A stretch of DNA of 56,602 bases from Propionibacteriales bacterium (GCA_009377795.1 WHTJ01000018.1:1-56602), one strand, 5' to 3'; shown: positions 1 to 8,099, counted from the stretch's first letter. The notes: generated by a model from the letters alone, not told the origin. Numbers and translations: made by a program.

Positions 1-359
1 GCGCCTCGAGCGCTGACCAAACACACGCCGCACAGACCGCCTTGCGGGTCCCCGCCCGTCACCATACGCACTAGTCAACCGCCGAAGCAGCCTTCTTCAG
101 CAGTCTCCTAGGCGGATCGCACCACTGGTGAAGACACAACGCTGAACATCGTCTATTGCCGCCGCGTCCGCAGTAGCCGAATCGTGGATGGTTCAATTGG
201 TGGCGATCCCCACCCGCCAGCGGTACCCACACCATTCTGGCGACGCCACGAGTCGTCTCGCGGCCAAGGTCGGTCCGCGCGTCTAACACTGCTGGCTTGA
301 GGTCGAGCGTGCTATCCGGGAGATGGAGGACATGGTCGCGAAACGCGTCGTGCCAAACC
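1..359. other. Left-edge stretch with no recognised gene
   Basis: An open frame on the minus strand crosses this stretch, but it overlaps the VOC gene in another frame, has no recognisable domain and has the arginine/serine-rich look of a GC-rich shadow frame. I see no tRNA, repeat or convincing promoter here. It may hold the decayed downstream flank of the VOC gene. Confidence 0.4.
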
Positions 360-719
360 TCACCGCTTGCCCGCAGGGTCCGTCGGTGCTCCACCGAAGC
401 CAATCTCGTTGCCGTCGGGGTCGCGGTAGGTCTCCGTCCGCACGCCGTTCGCGTAGGTTTCGCGCTCGATCGGATCGAGTCCTCGCCCGGCGATCTGCGC
501 GACGAGCGCGTCGAAGTCATCGACGAAGATCGTGTGCATGGCATGACCGGCGTGCTCGAATCGCTCCTCGATGAAGACTGACCGGTGCTCGGCGAGTTCC
601 CACACCGCCTCGGTCGCGCTCGCCACAGAGGTAGGCGGCGAGCCCAGCAGTCGCTCGTACCAGGCTAACGCCCTGTCGTAGTCGCTAACCGCAATCCCCG
701 CGTAGAGGTCAAGAGCCAC
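360..719 (-). CDS. VOC (glyoxalase/bleomycin-resistance-like) family protein
   Basis: This 119-residue protein is the size of a single-module vicinal-oxygen-chelate protein with paired beta-alpha-beta-beta-beta units. The N-terminus reads GIAVSDYDRALAWYERLLG, the usual first strand and helix of the fold, and the C-terminal part has the DPDGNEIGF motif that closes most VOC domains and carries a Glu metal-ligand position. The family covers glyoxalases, dioxygenases and antibiotic-binding proteins, so the substrate cannot be assigned. It stands alone at the edge of a decayed accessory stretch and is separated from the genes downstream by about 780 bases. The domain call is firm, the function open. 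Confidence 0.8.
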   Translation of the reverse strand: MALDLYAGIAVSDYDRALAWYERLLGSPPTSVASATEAVWELAEHRSVFIEERFEHAGHAMHTIFVDDFDALVAQIAGRGLDPIERETYANGVRTETYRDPDGNEIGFGGAPTDPAGKR

Positions 720-879
720 ACTCGAACCCTACCCGCACGTCCGTGCCCGGGTGAGACAGCCAAGTCGGATCCTCCGTGCCCACGAGCGGCCACCGGGAGC
801 CTGCTCGCCACCTGACGCGTGGTGGTCGGGCGCCGGTCTTGACGTCCTGTCTGCTGCTCATCTCCCGGATGCTCAGGCA

Positions 880-1018
880 GCGAAGCGTACCGGCCGAATC
901 CGTGCAAGCGACCGCCGAGCATCCGGAACGCGCCGCCGGTTTCGACCACGGACAGCTGCGCATCGTCGCCAACCAGCAGCAGTTTCGCCCCAGCCTGGTG
1001 TGCTTGCCGGGCCCGCTC
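880..1018 (-). pseudogene. Fragment of a TraI/TrwC-type relaxase helicase domain
   Basis: Reading the minus strand from 1018, an open frame encodes AGAKLLLVGDDAQLSVVE followed by TGGAFRML. The LVGDxxQL...GGAF pattern is helicase motif III and its surroundings in the RecD-like/AAA_30 helicase half of MobF conjugative relaxases (TraI, TrwC, TraA). A stop codon lies just upstream in the same frame, and similarity fades within about 45 residues, so only a scrap remains. It implies that a conjugative or integrative element once sat here. A RecD-like helicase of another origin is the main alternative. Confidence 0.5.
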
Positions 1019-1093
1019 TAGCGCCTAGCATCCTGTCTGACCGGTGGCGCCGATCACGCCTGAGACCGTGCAATCAAAGCATCCCTCGAATAG

Positions 1094-1196
1094 CCGCTAG
1101 AGATCGCGTTCGCCCTGGTCAGACTTGGTTTTAGGGTGCTAGCGGGAGTGCTAGACCTAGCAGCAGCATGCCTCTCCCCTAGCACCTGCCGCTAGG
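1094..1196. repeat. Cluster of GCTAG/CTAGC boxes with an inverted GGTGCTAG pair
   Basis: The pentamer GCTAG or its complement CTAGC appears about six times in roughly 100 bases. The outer copies GGTGCTAG (1135-1142) and CTAGCACC (1179-1186) form a perfect inverted pair. Such arrays commonly act as operators or partition-type binding sites of mobile-element genes, but no partner gene survives nearby, so the role is inferred only from spacing. Confidence 0.4.
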
Positions 1197-1451
1197 ACAC
1201 ATTCAGGCGGCCCGAGGGTTCAGGCAGAGTTGGGAGAGGGTACAAATCCCCCCTCGGACACGAACATTCGAAGGCTATCGATCCGGCGCACACAGCAGCC
1301 TCGACGACGGCCTCGGCTCGCCAGCTGGCAGATGGTGTCAGTGCACTGCCGCCGTGGAGATCCGTAGCCAGGCCGTGGCGGCCTGGCTATGTTATTCCGT
1401 CGGATAGGGATGCGTGGTCTCTGCAAGTACGCTCGCCGCGCCGCCGTCGTG

Positions 1452-1500
1452 TGTATGAAATCCTCCCGAGGAAGCACCTACCCATGTAGGATTTCATACA
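1452..1500 (+). promoter_or_regulatory. Perfect 13-bp inverted repeat at the abiEi start, probable autoregulatory operator
   Basis: TGTATGAAATCCT (1452-1464) is repeated exactly in inverted orientation at 1488-1500, with 23 bases between. The right arm ends on the first base of the abiEi start codon. AbiEi antitoxins are known to repress their own operon by binding inverted repeats upstream of the gene, and the position and length here fit that role. A plain mRNA hairpin blocking translation is the other possibility. Confidence 0.65.
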
Positions 1501-2099
1501 TGCCCGCAGATGTTGCGCTCGATCGTCTCCGGCGACTCGACCCTGTCTTCCGGTCCAAGCAGGCGATCGCCGCCGGTGTGTCATGGCGTGACCTCTACCG
1601 GCTCCGAGATAGTGGCGAGCTGCTGGAGCTATCACGCGGCCTCTACCAGCTGGCCGACAAGGCCGGGACGGGTTACATCGACTTCGTCGCGGTGTGTGCG
1701 CGGGCGCCTCACGGCATGATCTGCTTGAACTCGGCGCTGGCCTACTGGGATCTCAGTGAAGAGATCCCAGCCGAGGTCCATCTCGCCGTCCCCGAAGGGT
1801 CGCATCGCCCCAGGATCGACTACCCACCCACCCGCATCCACGTCTTTCGAGCCGAAACATTCGAGGACGGCCGAACCGTCGTCGCGCTCGAACGCGGTGA
1901 AACCTTCTGGATCAGCGATCGAGAACGCACCGTTGTCGATGCCTTCCGGCTCCGTCATCTGGTCGGCGAGGACCTCGCGCACGGAGCACTTCGCCGATAC
2001 CTGGGCAGCCGCCCCAAACTGGCGCGGGTCGCCGAACTCGCGCAGACGCTTCGAGTCTGGACGCCCCTGTCCAACGCGCTGAATGTGCTACAGGGATGA
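1500..2099 (+). CDS. AbiEi-like type IV toxin-antitoxin antitoxin and autorepressor
   Basis: This 199-residue protein has the two parts of AbiEi antitoxins. An N-terminal winged helix (about residues 1-60, FRSKQAIAAGVSWRDLYRLR, then LSRGLYQL) binds DNA, and a C-terminal domain opposes the toxin. The start is set at the ATG at 1500, because the open frame further upstream runs through the 13-bp inverted repeat that should be the operator. Its stop overlaps the start of the toxin gene by four bases (ATGA), the coupling typical of abiE loci. In type IV systems the antitoxin does not bind the toxin but counteracts its effect and represses the operon. The partner toxin is broken, so this is probably an orphan repressor. 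Confidence 0.85.
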   Translation: MPADVALDRLRRLDPVFRSKQAIAAGVSWRDLYRLRDSGELLELSRGLYQLADKAGTGYIDFVAVCARAPHGMICLNSALAYWDLSEEIPAEVHLAVPEGSHRPRIDYPPTRIHVFRAETFEDGRTVVALERGETFWISDRERTVVDAFRLRHLVGEDLAHGALRRYLGSRPKLARVAELAQTLRVWTPLSNALNVLQG

Positions 2100-2851
2100 C
2101 CCAACCCAGCCGAGGGAGCACAGCCGGCCGCACCTACCTCGAGCTTCGGGCCCTCGCTCGACGTGACGCCCGCGCGACGGATGAGCTGCTGACACTGTAT
2201 GTGCTGGAGCGGTTCCTCTATCGACTGTCGCGGTCTGTGCATCGAAACAGGCTGGTGCTGAAGGGCGGCATGCGCGCCTCAGAACTTGAAGGCACGAGAA
2301 ATACGTGAAGAGGCTCTGTACGCCGGCGTCCGAATCGTCGTCCCCGACCACGTCCACCGTGCCAGACAACCGCTGCGTGTCGATGTCAACGTGGGCGACC
2401 CCGTCACGCCGTCACCAACCGAGATCGACTACCCGGCCCTCTTGACCGAGCCGTTCCGAGTCGTCGCCTACCCGATCGAAACGGTCCTTGCAGAGAAGGT
2501 CGTCACGATGATCGACCGCGGCGACACCACCACGCGAGAACGAGACTTCGCCGACGTCGCCTTACTCACCAGACGCCACGACATCGACGCTCAGCGCCTG
2601 GCCGCCGCAGTGGCGGCCACCGCCAGCCATCGCCAATCCGAACTACGACCCCTCGCACAAGCCCTCAACACGCTGGCCGGTACCCGGCAAGCCGACTGGG
2701 ACCGCTACGTCAGACGGCCGGCCTCCAAGACCAGGTCCCCGAGACCTACGCCGACACGATCTCCGCCATCATCGACTTCGCCGACCCAATCCTGAGCCGA
2801 ACAGTCACATCCGGACACTGGAGCCCCGCCAGTCGGACGTGGCAGACGTAG
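2096..2851 (+). pseudogene. Broken AbiEii-like nucleotidyltransferase toxin
   Basis: The N-terminus (residues 1 to about 60) matches AbiEii toxins up to the VLKGGM motif. The next recognisable segment, REIREEALYAGVR, appears in a different frame from about 2289 and continues through VDVNVGDP and the AEKVVT...RDFAD core to about 2710. Intact relatives have roughly 55 residues between these segments, including the arginine and DxD catalytic residues of the nucleotidyltransferase. These are missing here and the frame is shifted. A second one-base shift near 2711-2720 restores the first frame, which ends in a recognisable IIDFADPIL tail and TAG at 2849-2851. The toxin should be inactive. Confidence 0.8.
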
Positions 2852-3044
2852 CTCGTCTCCCTTCATTCCAACCATCTATCCGATCGGAGTACGGCTTCGA
2901 CCCACCGGCGAGCGGGATGACGGCGACCTCGGACTTGTCCCAGGAATGCTCGGCGATGATGTGCTGCTCGACGGCGGAGCTCGCGAGATGGGCGGCGGTC
3001 TCCGCGTCGCCCGCGGTGGTCATCACGCAGCAGTGGTCGCTCAT
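2805..3044 (-). pseudogene. cutA: CutA-like divalent-cation tolerance protein with an internal deletion
   Basis: The 79-residue frame begins like CutA (VMTTAGDAETAAHLASSAVE) and then jumps to the family's C-terminal part (EHSWDKSEVAVIPLAGGS, where relatives end in a yLxWI-type strand). CutA proteins are about 105-110 residues, and the central part holding the LAACV strand, the YWW segment and the strand ending in KT is absent, a loss of about 45-50 residues without a frame change. The trimeric ferredoxin-like fold could not form, so I call it a remnant. Its 3' end overlaps the end of the broken abiEii in convergent orientation. Confidence 0.6.
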
Positions 3045-3112
3045 GGCATTTTTTTTGCAGGCTGGTTGGGTCAGATTGACGACAGCAAGAACGCCGCACC
3101 GAATTGCCTATT

Positions 3113-3158
3113 CCCCTGCATCCGCGTGTGTCGACGCGTAACCTCCGGACTGCAGGGG
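3113..3158. repeat. 8-bp inverted repeat CCCCTGCA/TGCAGGGG
   Basis: CCCCTGCA at 3113-3120 pairs with TGCAGGGG at 3151-3158 around a 30-base loop that itself contains the GTCGAC palindrome. It lies between the cutA remnant and the strong terminator at 3175-3214. It could be an RNA structure or leftover of a lost gene; no cloverleaf can be folded from it. Confidence 0.3.
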
Positions 3159-3174
3159 CTCCCTTTCTCTGCAT

Positions 3175-3214
3175 AAGGAACCCCCACAGGCCCTTGGGCT
3201 TGTGGGGGTTCCTT
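3175..3214. terminator. Strong bidirectional hairpin terminator
   Basis: Arms AAGGAACCCCCACA and its inverted copy pair over about 18 bases with one G-T mismatch around a small TTG-centred loop. The stem is A-rich on one side and T-rich on the other, so it can act in both directions. It sits downstream of the selD/senC end of the minus-strand operon and of the secreted-protein remnant. Confidence 0.75.
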
Positions 3215-3225
3215 CGCGTTGTCGG

Positions 3226-3435
3226 TCAGTTGACGGACGCGCAGACCACCCAAGGCCGTACGACCTGCTCGGTAGCGCCGTTGTTTACGACCTCGACCGC
3301 CCAGGCGTTCGGCGCGAAGGAGCCAGCCTCGTCATTGGGTCGGGTCGTACACCACCTCGCCGCCCTCGACCTGTGTCGGCTGCGAGGACTGCACGTACAG
3401 GTCGGGGATCTCTGGTTGCAGACTCCCACGCAGTC
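3226..3435 (-). pseudogene. Frameshifted C-terminal remnant of a probable secreted protein
   Basis: Two minus-strand frames complement each other. One encodes LQPEIPDLYVQSSQPTQ and then VEGGEVVYDPTQ before a stop. The next continues DEAGSFAPNAWAVEVVNNG and ends RPWVVCASVN. Joined, they resemble the C-terminal beta-rich tail of small exported actinobacterial proteins. No start or signal peptide is present, so only the tail remains, followed by the terminator at 3175-3214. The family is not recognised. Confidence 0.35.
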
Positions 3436-3436
3436 G

Positions 3437-4444
3437 TCAGCGGATGATCAGGGCGTGTTCGCCGGCTGGTGCGAGCTCGCCGATCACGGGGGCATCCGGT
3501 ATCTCGCCGGCCAGCAGCAGGCCGCCGGAGGTCTGCGCATCGGCGAGCAGGAACGCCTCGTCCTCGCCCACCGCCGACAGGTCCGAGTACGCAGCCACCC
3601 AGTCGAGGTTGCGTCTCGTGCCGCCGCTGACGTAGCCGTCCCGGACAGATTCTCGTGCGAGGTCGAGGTAAGGCACCGCAGCCGCGTCCACGATCGCGGT
3701 GACGCCGCTCGCCTTCGCGAGCTTGTACAGATGTCCGAGCAAACCGAAACCGGTGACATCGGTCGCACAGGTCACCCCGGCGTCGACAGCGGCGCGAGCG
3801 GCGTCGCGGTTGAGCCGTGCCATCGTTTCCACCGCCTCCGGAAAAACTTCACCGGTCGCGTTGTGCCGGTTGTTCAAGACGCCGACGCCCAACGGTTTGG
3901 TCAACGAAAGCGGTTGCCCCGGTTTGCCGGCGTCGTTGCGCATCAGATGCTCGGGATCGGCGATTCCGGTGACAGCCAAGCCATACTTCGGCTCCGGGTC
4001 ATCGATGCTGTGCCCACCCGCAAGATGACAACCGGCCTCCTGCGTCACGGTCAATCCCCCACGCAACACCTCGGCCGCCAGCTCGAACGGCAGCCGGTCA
4101 CGCGGCCAGCCCAGCAGATTCAAGGCGACCACCGGGCGACCGCCCATCGCGTAGATGTCGGACAGCGCATTCGCGGCCGCGATCCGACCCCAGTCGTAGG
4201 CGTCGTCCACCACCGGGGTGAAGAAATCGGTCGTCGCCACCAACGCCTGGCCGCTTTCCATCCGGACCACGGCGGCGTCGTCACCGTCGTCCAGGCCCAC
4301 GATCAGCTCACCGACGGGGTCGGAGACCGGACCGGCCCCCACGAGACCGGCGACGACCTCTTCCAACTCACCAGGCGGGATCTTGCATGCACATCCCCCA
4401 CCGTGCGCATACTGCGTCAGCCGAACGGTTTCGGTTACGGTCAT
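3437..4444 (-). CDS. senC: Selenophosphate synthase, probable SenC of a selenoneine pathway
   Basis: Residues 10-25 read TQYAHGGGCACKIPPG, the N-terminal loop of SelD enzymes with the catalytic Cys (about 18) and Lys (about 21); Cys is used rather than selenocysteine. The rest follows the AIR-synthase-like fold, with the GQALVATTDFFTP, GGHSIDDPEPKYG and TDVTGFGLLGHL motifs. The enzyme makes selenophosphate from selenide and ATP. I start it at ATG 4444 because GGGAG lies 8 bases upstream; a GTG at 4459 is possible. It is last in the operon behind the glycosyltransferase and EgtB-like genes, and selA, selB and Sec-tRNA are absent from the window, so dedication to selenosugar synthesis is inferred. 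SelD activity itself is near certain. Confidence 0.9.
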   Translation of the reverse strand: MTVTETVRLTQYAHGGGCACKIPPGELEEVVAGLVGAGPVSDPVGELIVGLDDGDDAAVVRMESGQALVATTDFFTPVVDDAYDWGRIAAANALSDIYAMGGRPVVALNLLGWPRDRLPFELAAEVLRGGLTVTQEAGCHLAGGHSIDDPEPKYGLAVTGIADPEHLMRNDAGKPGQPLSLTKPLGVGVLNNRHNATGEVFPEAVETMARLNRDAARAAVDAGVTCATDVTGFGLLGHLYKLAKASGVTAIVDAAAVPYLDLARESVRDGYVSGGTRRNLDWVAAYSDLSAVGEDEAFLLADAQTSGGLLLAGEIPDAPVIGELAPAGEHALIIR

Positions 4445-4465
4445 CACTTCATCTCCCACATTGAT

Positions 4466-5734
4466 TCACGCGTGGACATCCTCGACACCAGGCGGCTCCG
4501 GGGTGCGAACCGGGATCGGCACGGGCAGCGTCGCGAAGGCAATCAGCCCGGAGAGAAGCCCTAGCCCGGCCAGACTCTCCAAAGTGTGTACGGTGCCAAT
4601 GGTGTCTGCCAAGTAGCCGACGAACAGCGCTCCACCGACGAAACCGAGATCACGCCACAGCCGGTAATGCCCGATCGTCGAGGCTCGCAACTTAGGGGTG
4701 GCGATGTCTCCTGCGGTCGCGAGCAGGACGGGGTAGGCAAGTGCCGTACCTGCTCCGAGAAGAACCGATGCGATCAGCCATCCGGTGAGGTCACCCGCGA
4801 GCACGAGCGCATAGAGACCGCAGGCCTGCATGAGCATTCCACCCACGATCGGTCGGCGTCGCCCGTGGCTGTCGCTGAACGCCCCGGTGAACGGTTGCAG
4901 CAGAGCCCAGCTGGCTGGATATGCCGCAGCGAGCAACCCTACTGTGGCGATGGACAACCCGTGCTCATGAAAATAGACGGGCAGCAGCCCCCACGCGGTC
5001 ACGTCGACGAGCTTGCTGACGAAGCCGGCCTGGGAGATCCCGCCGAAGGCTGCCGGTCCGTACGACGCGCGGCGCTGGTCCTCCACGCCGCCTTCGTCGA
5101 TGAACACCGCCGTTTCCTGTGCGAACAAGACCGCGGTGATCAATCCGAGCACAGCGAACGCTTCACCGAGCAGGAAAGGCGCAGTCCGCAGATCGGCGGC
5201 AGCGGCCACGACACCGGTGAGATAGGCGAGCACCGCCGCACCGCCGTAGCCCGCGAACTCGTTGAGCCCGACGGCAAGGCCGCGGCGGTGTGCACCGGCC
5301 ACATCGGCCTTCATCACAATCGTGGTCGACCAGCACAGGCCCTGCTGGATCCCCAGCAGCACGTTCGCGACGATCACCCAGCTCCACGATGGTGCGAATG
5401 CGACCATCAACGGCACCGGAAGTCCGACGATCCAGCCGCCGACGAGGACCCGATGCCGGCCGAACCGGTCGGCCAGCCACCCCGCCGCGAAGTTTGCCGG
5501 TGACTTAGCGAGACCGAAGGCCAAGATGAACGACAAGGTGGCGAGGGCTGAGCTCAAGCCGAACTGTTCCTTGGCGAGTACGGGGAGCACAGTGCGCTCC
5601 ACACCGACCATCGCACCGACGAAGGCCACCTGCACGAGCAGCACGAGAAATGAACCACGGTTGTTGAAGATGCCGTGCCGAACGTCCTCCGGCACGGTCG
5701 GCCAAGGTCGGAGCCGTGCCATGTTCCAACCCAT
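4466..5734 (-). CDS. MFS transporter inside the selenoneine-type operon
   Basis: This 422-residue protein has about 12 hydrophobic segments and the signature GWLADRFGRHRVLVGG between segments 2 and 3 of the major facilitator superfamily, with a second-half counterpart GAFSDSHGRRRPIVGG. Its ATG directly abuts the stop of the senB-like gene, and the selD gene follows within about 20 bases, so co-translation with the pathway is likely. A role in exporting or importing selenoneine, ergothioneine or a selenium precursor is inferred from position only. A second ATG lies 12 bases into the frame. Confidence 0.85.
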   Translation of the reverse strand: MGWNMARLRPWPTVPEDVRHGIFNNRGSFLVLLVQVAFVGAMVGVERTVLPVLAKEQFGLSSALATLSFILAFGLAKSPANFAAGWLADRFGRHRVLVGGWIVGLPVPLMVAFAPSWSWVIVANVLLGIQQGLCWSTTIVMKADVAGAHRRGLAVGLNEFAGYGGAAVLAYLTGVVAAAADLRTAPFLLGEAFAVLGLITAVLFAQETAVFIDEGGVEDQRRASYGPAAFGGISQAGFVSKLVDVTAWGLLPVYFHEHGLSIATVGLLAAAYPASWALLQPFTGAFSDSHGRRRPIVGGMLMQACGLYALVLAGDLTGWLIASVLLGAGTALAYPVLLATAGDIATPKLRASTIGHYRLWRDLGFVGGALFVGYLADTIGTVHTLESLAGLGLLSGLIAFATLPVPIPVRTPEPPGVEDVHA

Positions 5735-6736
5735 TCAGTTGCTCCCGTCCGCTGCCGGTTCCGCGCTTCTAGACTTGCGCGAGTCCGATAGTCCCAGCTC
5801 ACCAAGCAGGGACGCCCAAGCCGCTCGCTCGCGGCGGGGGTCGACCATATCGCGCAGCTTTTCGCAGCGCTCGACCAGCTCGGAGTAGAGGCCGTCGCGG
5901 TCTTCCTCGACCGCGCGCAGCAGGTCGGCCAGCCCGGCGGCGTCACCGACGTCGAAGTAGCCCGGGTAGTCGTCGCCGAGCAGACCTTGAGAACCGGGTA
6001 TGGCCGTGGACAGCACCGGGACACCGGCGCCGAGCGCTTCCGACACGACGTTGGCGCCCCCCTCGCTACGCGAGGTAAGGACGAGTAGCCGGCTTCTAGC
6101 GAGAACGTTCAACGCGTCGGGGCGTGGAAGCTCGCCCAGCCAGTCATAGCGCGGGTTCTGCGCGGCTTCGACGCGGGCCTGTTCGGCCAGGTGAGGGTCG
6201 AGGTCGGATCCGACGTGTGTGATCAGGATCTGTGACTCCGCCGGGAGCCGTCGTGTCGCTGCGGCGGCAAGCAGTGGATCCTTCACCGGTCGAAGGTGTG
6301 CGAGCAGCGCGACCTCGAATACGTCGTCGCGTATGGGCCGAGGCGGGATCACCGGCACGGACTGGACGATGACCCTGCCGAGATCACGGAGATCGCTGTC
6401 GAGTTGCTGCAGTCCCTTTGGTTGCAGCACGACCAGCCGTGCCGCCATCCTCAGAACATCCGGGTCCACGCCAGCGCTGGCAAGATCCGGGTAGAGGTCG
6501 GTGCCGGTCAGCGCGAGTACGACCGGCGCGTCCGGATGCGCGGACCGAAAGGCTCTGATCGCGTCCGCACTCTTGCGCGCGTGCAGCGCCACCAAGGCTG
6601 CATAGTCGCCTTCGCGGTACCGATCGGCGCAGACCACGTCGTGGCCGAGTGCGCGTAGGACTCTCGCCCATCGGTCTGCCGTCACACCATTGCCGTTCGC
6701 CGATCCCGGCGCTGCGGGACTGACCAGCAAGATCAT
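5735..6736 (-). CDS. senB: TIGR04348-type glycosyltransferase, probable selenosugar synthase SenB
   Basis: The 333-residue GT-B protein begins MILLVSPAAPGSANGNGVTA followed by RWARVLRALGHDV, the N-terminus typical of the TIGR04348 glycosyltransferase family to which SenB belongs. The C-terminal half has the donor-site pattern SRSEGGANVVSEALGAGVPV. Characterised SenB joins selenophosphate to the sugar of UDP-GlcNAc, giving 1-seleno-GlcNAc. The start at 6736 overlaps the senA stop by four bases (ATGA), so the long open extension upstream is rejected. Its place between an EgtB-like gene and selD matches known sen clusters. An ordinary family-4 glycosyltransferase is the alternative, but that context would then be unexplained. 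Confidence 0.85.
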   Translation of the reverse strand: MILLVSPAAPGSANGNGVTADRWARVLRALGHDVVCADRYREGDYAALVALHARKSADAIRAFRSAHPDAPVVLALTGTDLYPDLASAGVDPDVLRMAARLVVLQPKGLQQLDSDLRDLGRVIVQSVPVIPPRPIRDDVFEVALLAHLRPVKDPLLAAAATRRLPAESQILITHVGSDLDPHLAEQARVEAAQNPRYDWLGELPRPDALNVLARSRLLVLTSRSEGGANVVSEALGAGVPVLSTAIPGSQGLLGDDYPGYFDVGDAAGLADLLRAVEEDRDGLYSELVERCEKLRDMVDPRRERAAWASLLGELGLSDSRKSRSAEPAADGSN

Positions 6737-8013
6737 GCAGCGCACGTCCGGAAGCCTGCGAGCACGTCGCGCCGTTCGGGGGTGAAGTAGTTCCGCATCG
6801 TGGATCGAACATATCTGCCGCGGGTGGCCCATGCCCCACCACGGAGCACCTTCCGCTGACCGAAGAACTGCTCGGAGTTCTCGTCGTAGGCGTCGCGCTC
6901 GAAGTTCGGATAGCCGACGAAGTCGCTGGCCGTCCACTCCCACACGTTGCCGATCAGCTGCCGGCAACCATCTGGCGAGTCGCCTTCCGCACATGCACCG
7001 ACATGCACCGGACCGTTCGAACGCCAGTCGGTGGCGGCGTGCGATGGCTCGGGCAGGTTGTCACCCCAGGGATATTGGGGTCTGGGCTGTTTGCCCGCAG
7101 CAGCGGCGAACTCCCACTCCGCCTCGGTGGGCAGCCGCCTGCCCGCCCATCGGCAGAATGCGTCCGCCTCCCACCAGCACACATGGCTCACGGGCAGGTC
7201 CGGCTCCAGGTCGACCCAGCTGTCGAAGTGCCTTCGCTGCCAACCGTCGTCGCCTGCACGCCAGTAGGCAGGGTGGGTCGCTCCGGTCTCCGCCCGCCAC
7301 GTGCCACCATCGGACCACAGGCCGAGGGTGCGGTATCCCCCGTCGTCGACGAACTGCGCGAACTCCGCCTGCGTCACCGCCGCTTTCGCCATCGCGAACG
7401 CAGGCACCTCGACCGGGTGCGCCCACTTCTCGTTGTCGTAGACGAACGGGTCGGACATCAGTCCGCCCAAAAGGAAACATCCGCCGCTGAACTGAACGTC
7501 GCCGCGCCAGCTCGTATCGGACGGCTCGAACGCCGCATCTGCATCGGTGAGACCGGGCAAGGTCGGCAGCGGGAGTCCAAGGGTCTGCCGCGTGTAGGTG
7601 AGCGCCTCGCTGTGCGTGTCGTGGTGATGCACGGAGTAGCGCGCGAAGTGCCGGACGACGTCATTGGACTCCGGGCCGGTCACCGCGTCGGCAACCCTGT
7701 CCGCAACAGTCTTCACATACCGGACGGTTTCCTCGCGGCTCGGAAGATTCAGCCACCACCGGGTGTCATGCGGAATCGCGCCCGAGTCATAAATCGCGTC
7801 GCCGAACGGCAGGATCGGGTCGTGACCACAGGCTCGTCGCAGCACGAACAACTCCTGAAACCACGAAATGTGCCCGATCTCCCAGATCAACGGGTTCACG
7901 GTGGGCAACAGCGGCCCGACCATCTGCTCGTCGGTCAGATCTTCGACCAGCTCGAGCACCCTGCGTGCGCCGTCGACGGACCATGCGGCCAGTTCTTCAT
8001 GAGATACGTTCAC
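6733..8013 (-). CDS. senA: EgtB-family non-haem iron enzyme, probable selenoneine synthase SenA
   Basis: The 426-residue protein has the EgtB architecture: an N-terminal DinB-like four-helix domain (about 1-150) supplying the iron ligands, and a C-terminal formylglycine-generating-enzyme-like domain (about 185-426; GNVWEWTASDF, RGGAWATR, GFRTCAA). His48 in WEIGHISWF and the HxxxH pair at about 130 and 134, before SEAL, fit the three-His iron site. EgtB forms a sulfoxide C-S bond on hercynine, while SenA forms the equivalent C-Se bond using a selenosugar. Sequence alone does not separate the two; the SenA call rests on translational coupling to the senB-like gene and on selD in the operon. Confidence 0.85.
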   Translation of the reverse strand: MNVSHEELAAWSVDGARRVLELVEDLTDEQMVGPLLPTVNPLIWEIGHISWFQELFVLRRACGHDPILPFGDAIYDSGAIPHDTRWWLNLPSREETVRYVKTVADRVADAVTGPESNDVVRHFARYSVHHHDTHSEALTYTRQTLGLPLPTLPGLTDADAAFEPSDTSWRGDVQFSGGCFLLGGLMSDPFVYDNEKWAHPVEVPAFAMAKAAVTQAEFAQFVDDGGYRTLGLWSDGGTWRAETGATHPAYWRAGDDGWQRRHFDSWVDLEPDLPVSHVCWWEADAFCRWAGRRLPTEAEWEFAAAAGKQPRPQYPWGDNLPEPSHAATDWRSNGPVHVGACAEGDSPDGCRQLIGNVWEWTASDFVGYPNFERDAYDENSEQFFGQRKVLRGGAWATRGRYVRSTMRNYFTPERRDVLAGFRTCAA

Positions 8014-8099
8014 GCGGAGACGCTAGGGCACCCGCGCTGCCAGCACGCTGTGCATTGTCTGCGTGCCGACATTCTCCCGTCGGCCGATTGCATGCGCAG

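Larger units (their letters stand above)
720..1499. other. Intergenic stretch with a helicase remnant, a GCTAG-box cluster and a tRNA-like tail
   Basis: No intact gene is supported in these 780 bases. On the minus strand at about 880-1018 lies a relaxase-helicase fragment (entered separately). From about 1094 to 1196 the pentamer GCTAG/CTAGC recurs several times. At about 1235-1262 a segment resembles the T-arm and acceptor end of a tRNA but has no upstream half. The operator of the following abiE locus occupies the right end. Confidence 0.5.

Noticed and set aside
71-544. 157-codon minus-strand frame
   Set aside because: It largely overlaps the VOC gene in another frame and has no recognisable domain.
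3060-3225. Possible Sec-tRNA next to selD
   Set aside because: No TCA anticodon loop, no long extra arm and no acceptor pairing can be assembled on either strand; the visible structures are an 8-bp inverted repeat and a terminator hairpin.
3104-5503. Long plus-strand frames across the selD and MFS genes
   Set aside because: They mirror conserved minus-strand enzymes and have shadow composition.
6733-8013. Canonical EgtB (ergothioneine) assignment
   Set aside because: The fold is the same, but coupling to a SenB-like gene and selD, and the absence of egtA, egtC and egtE, make SenA the better call; not excluded by sequence alone.
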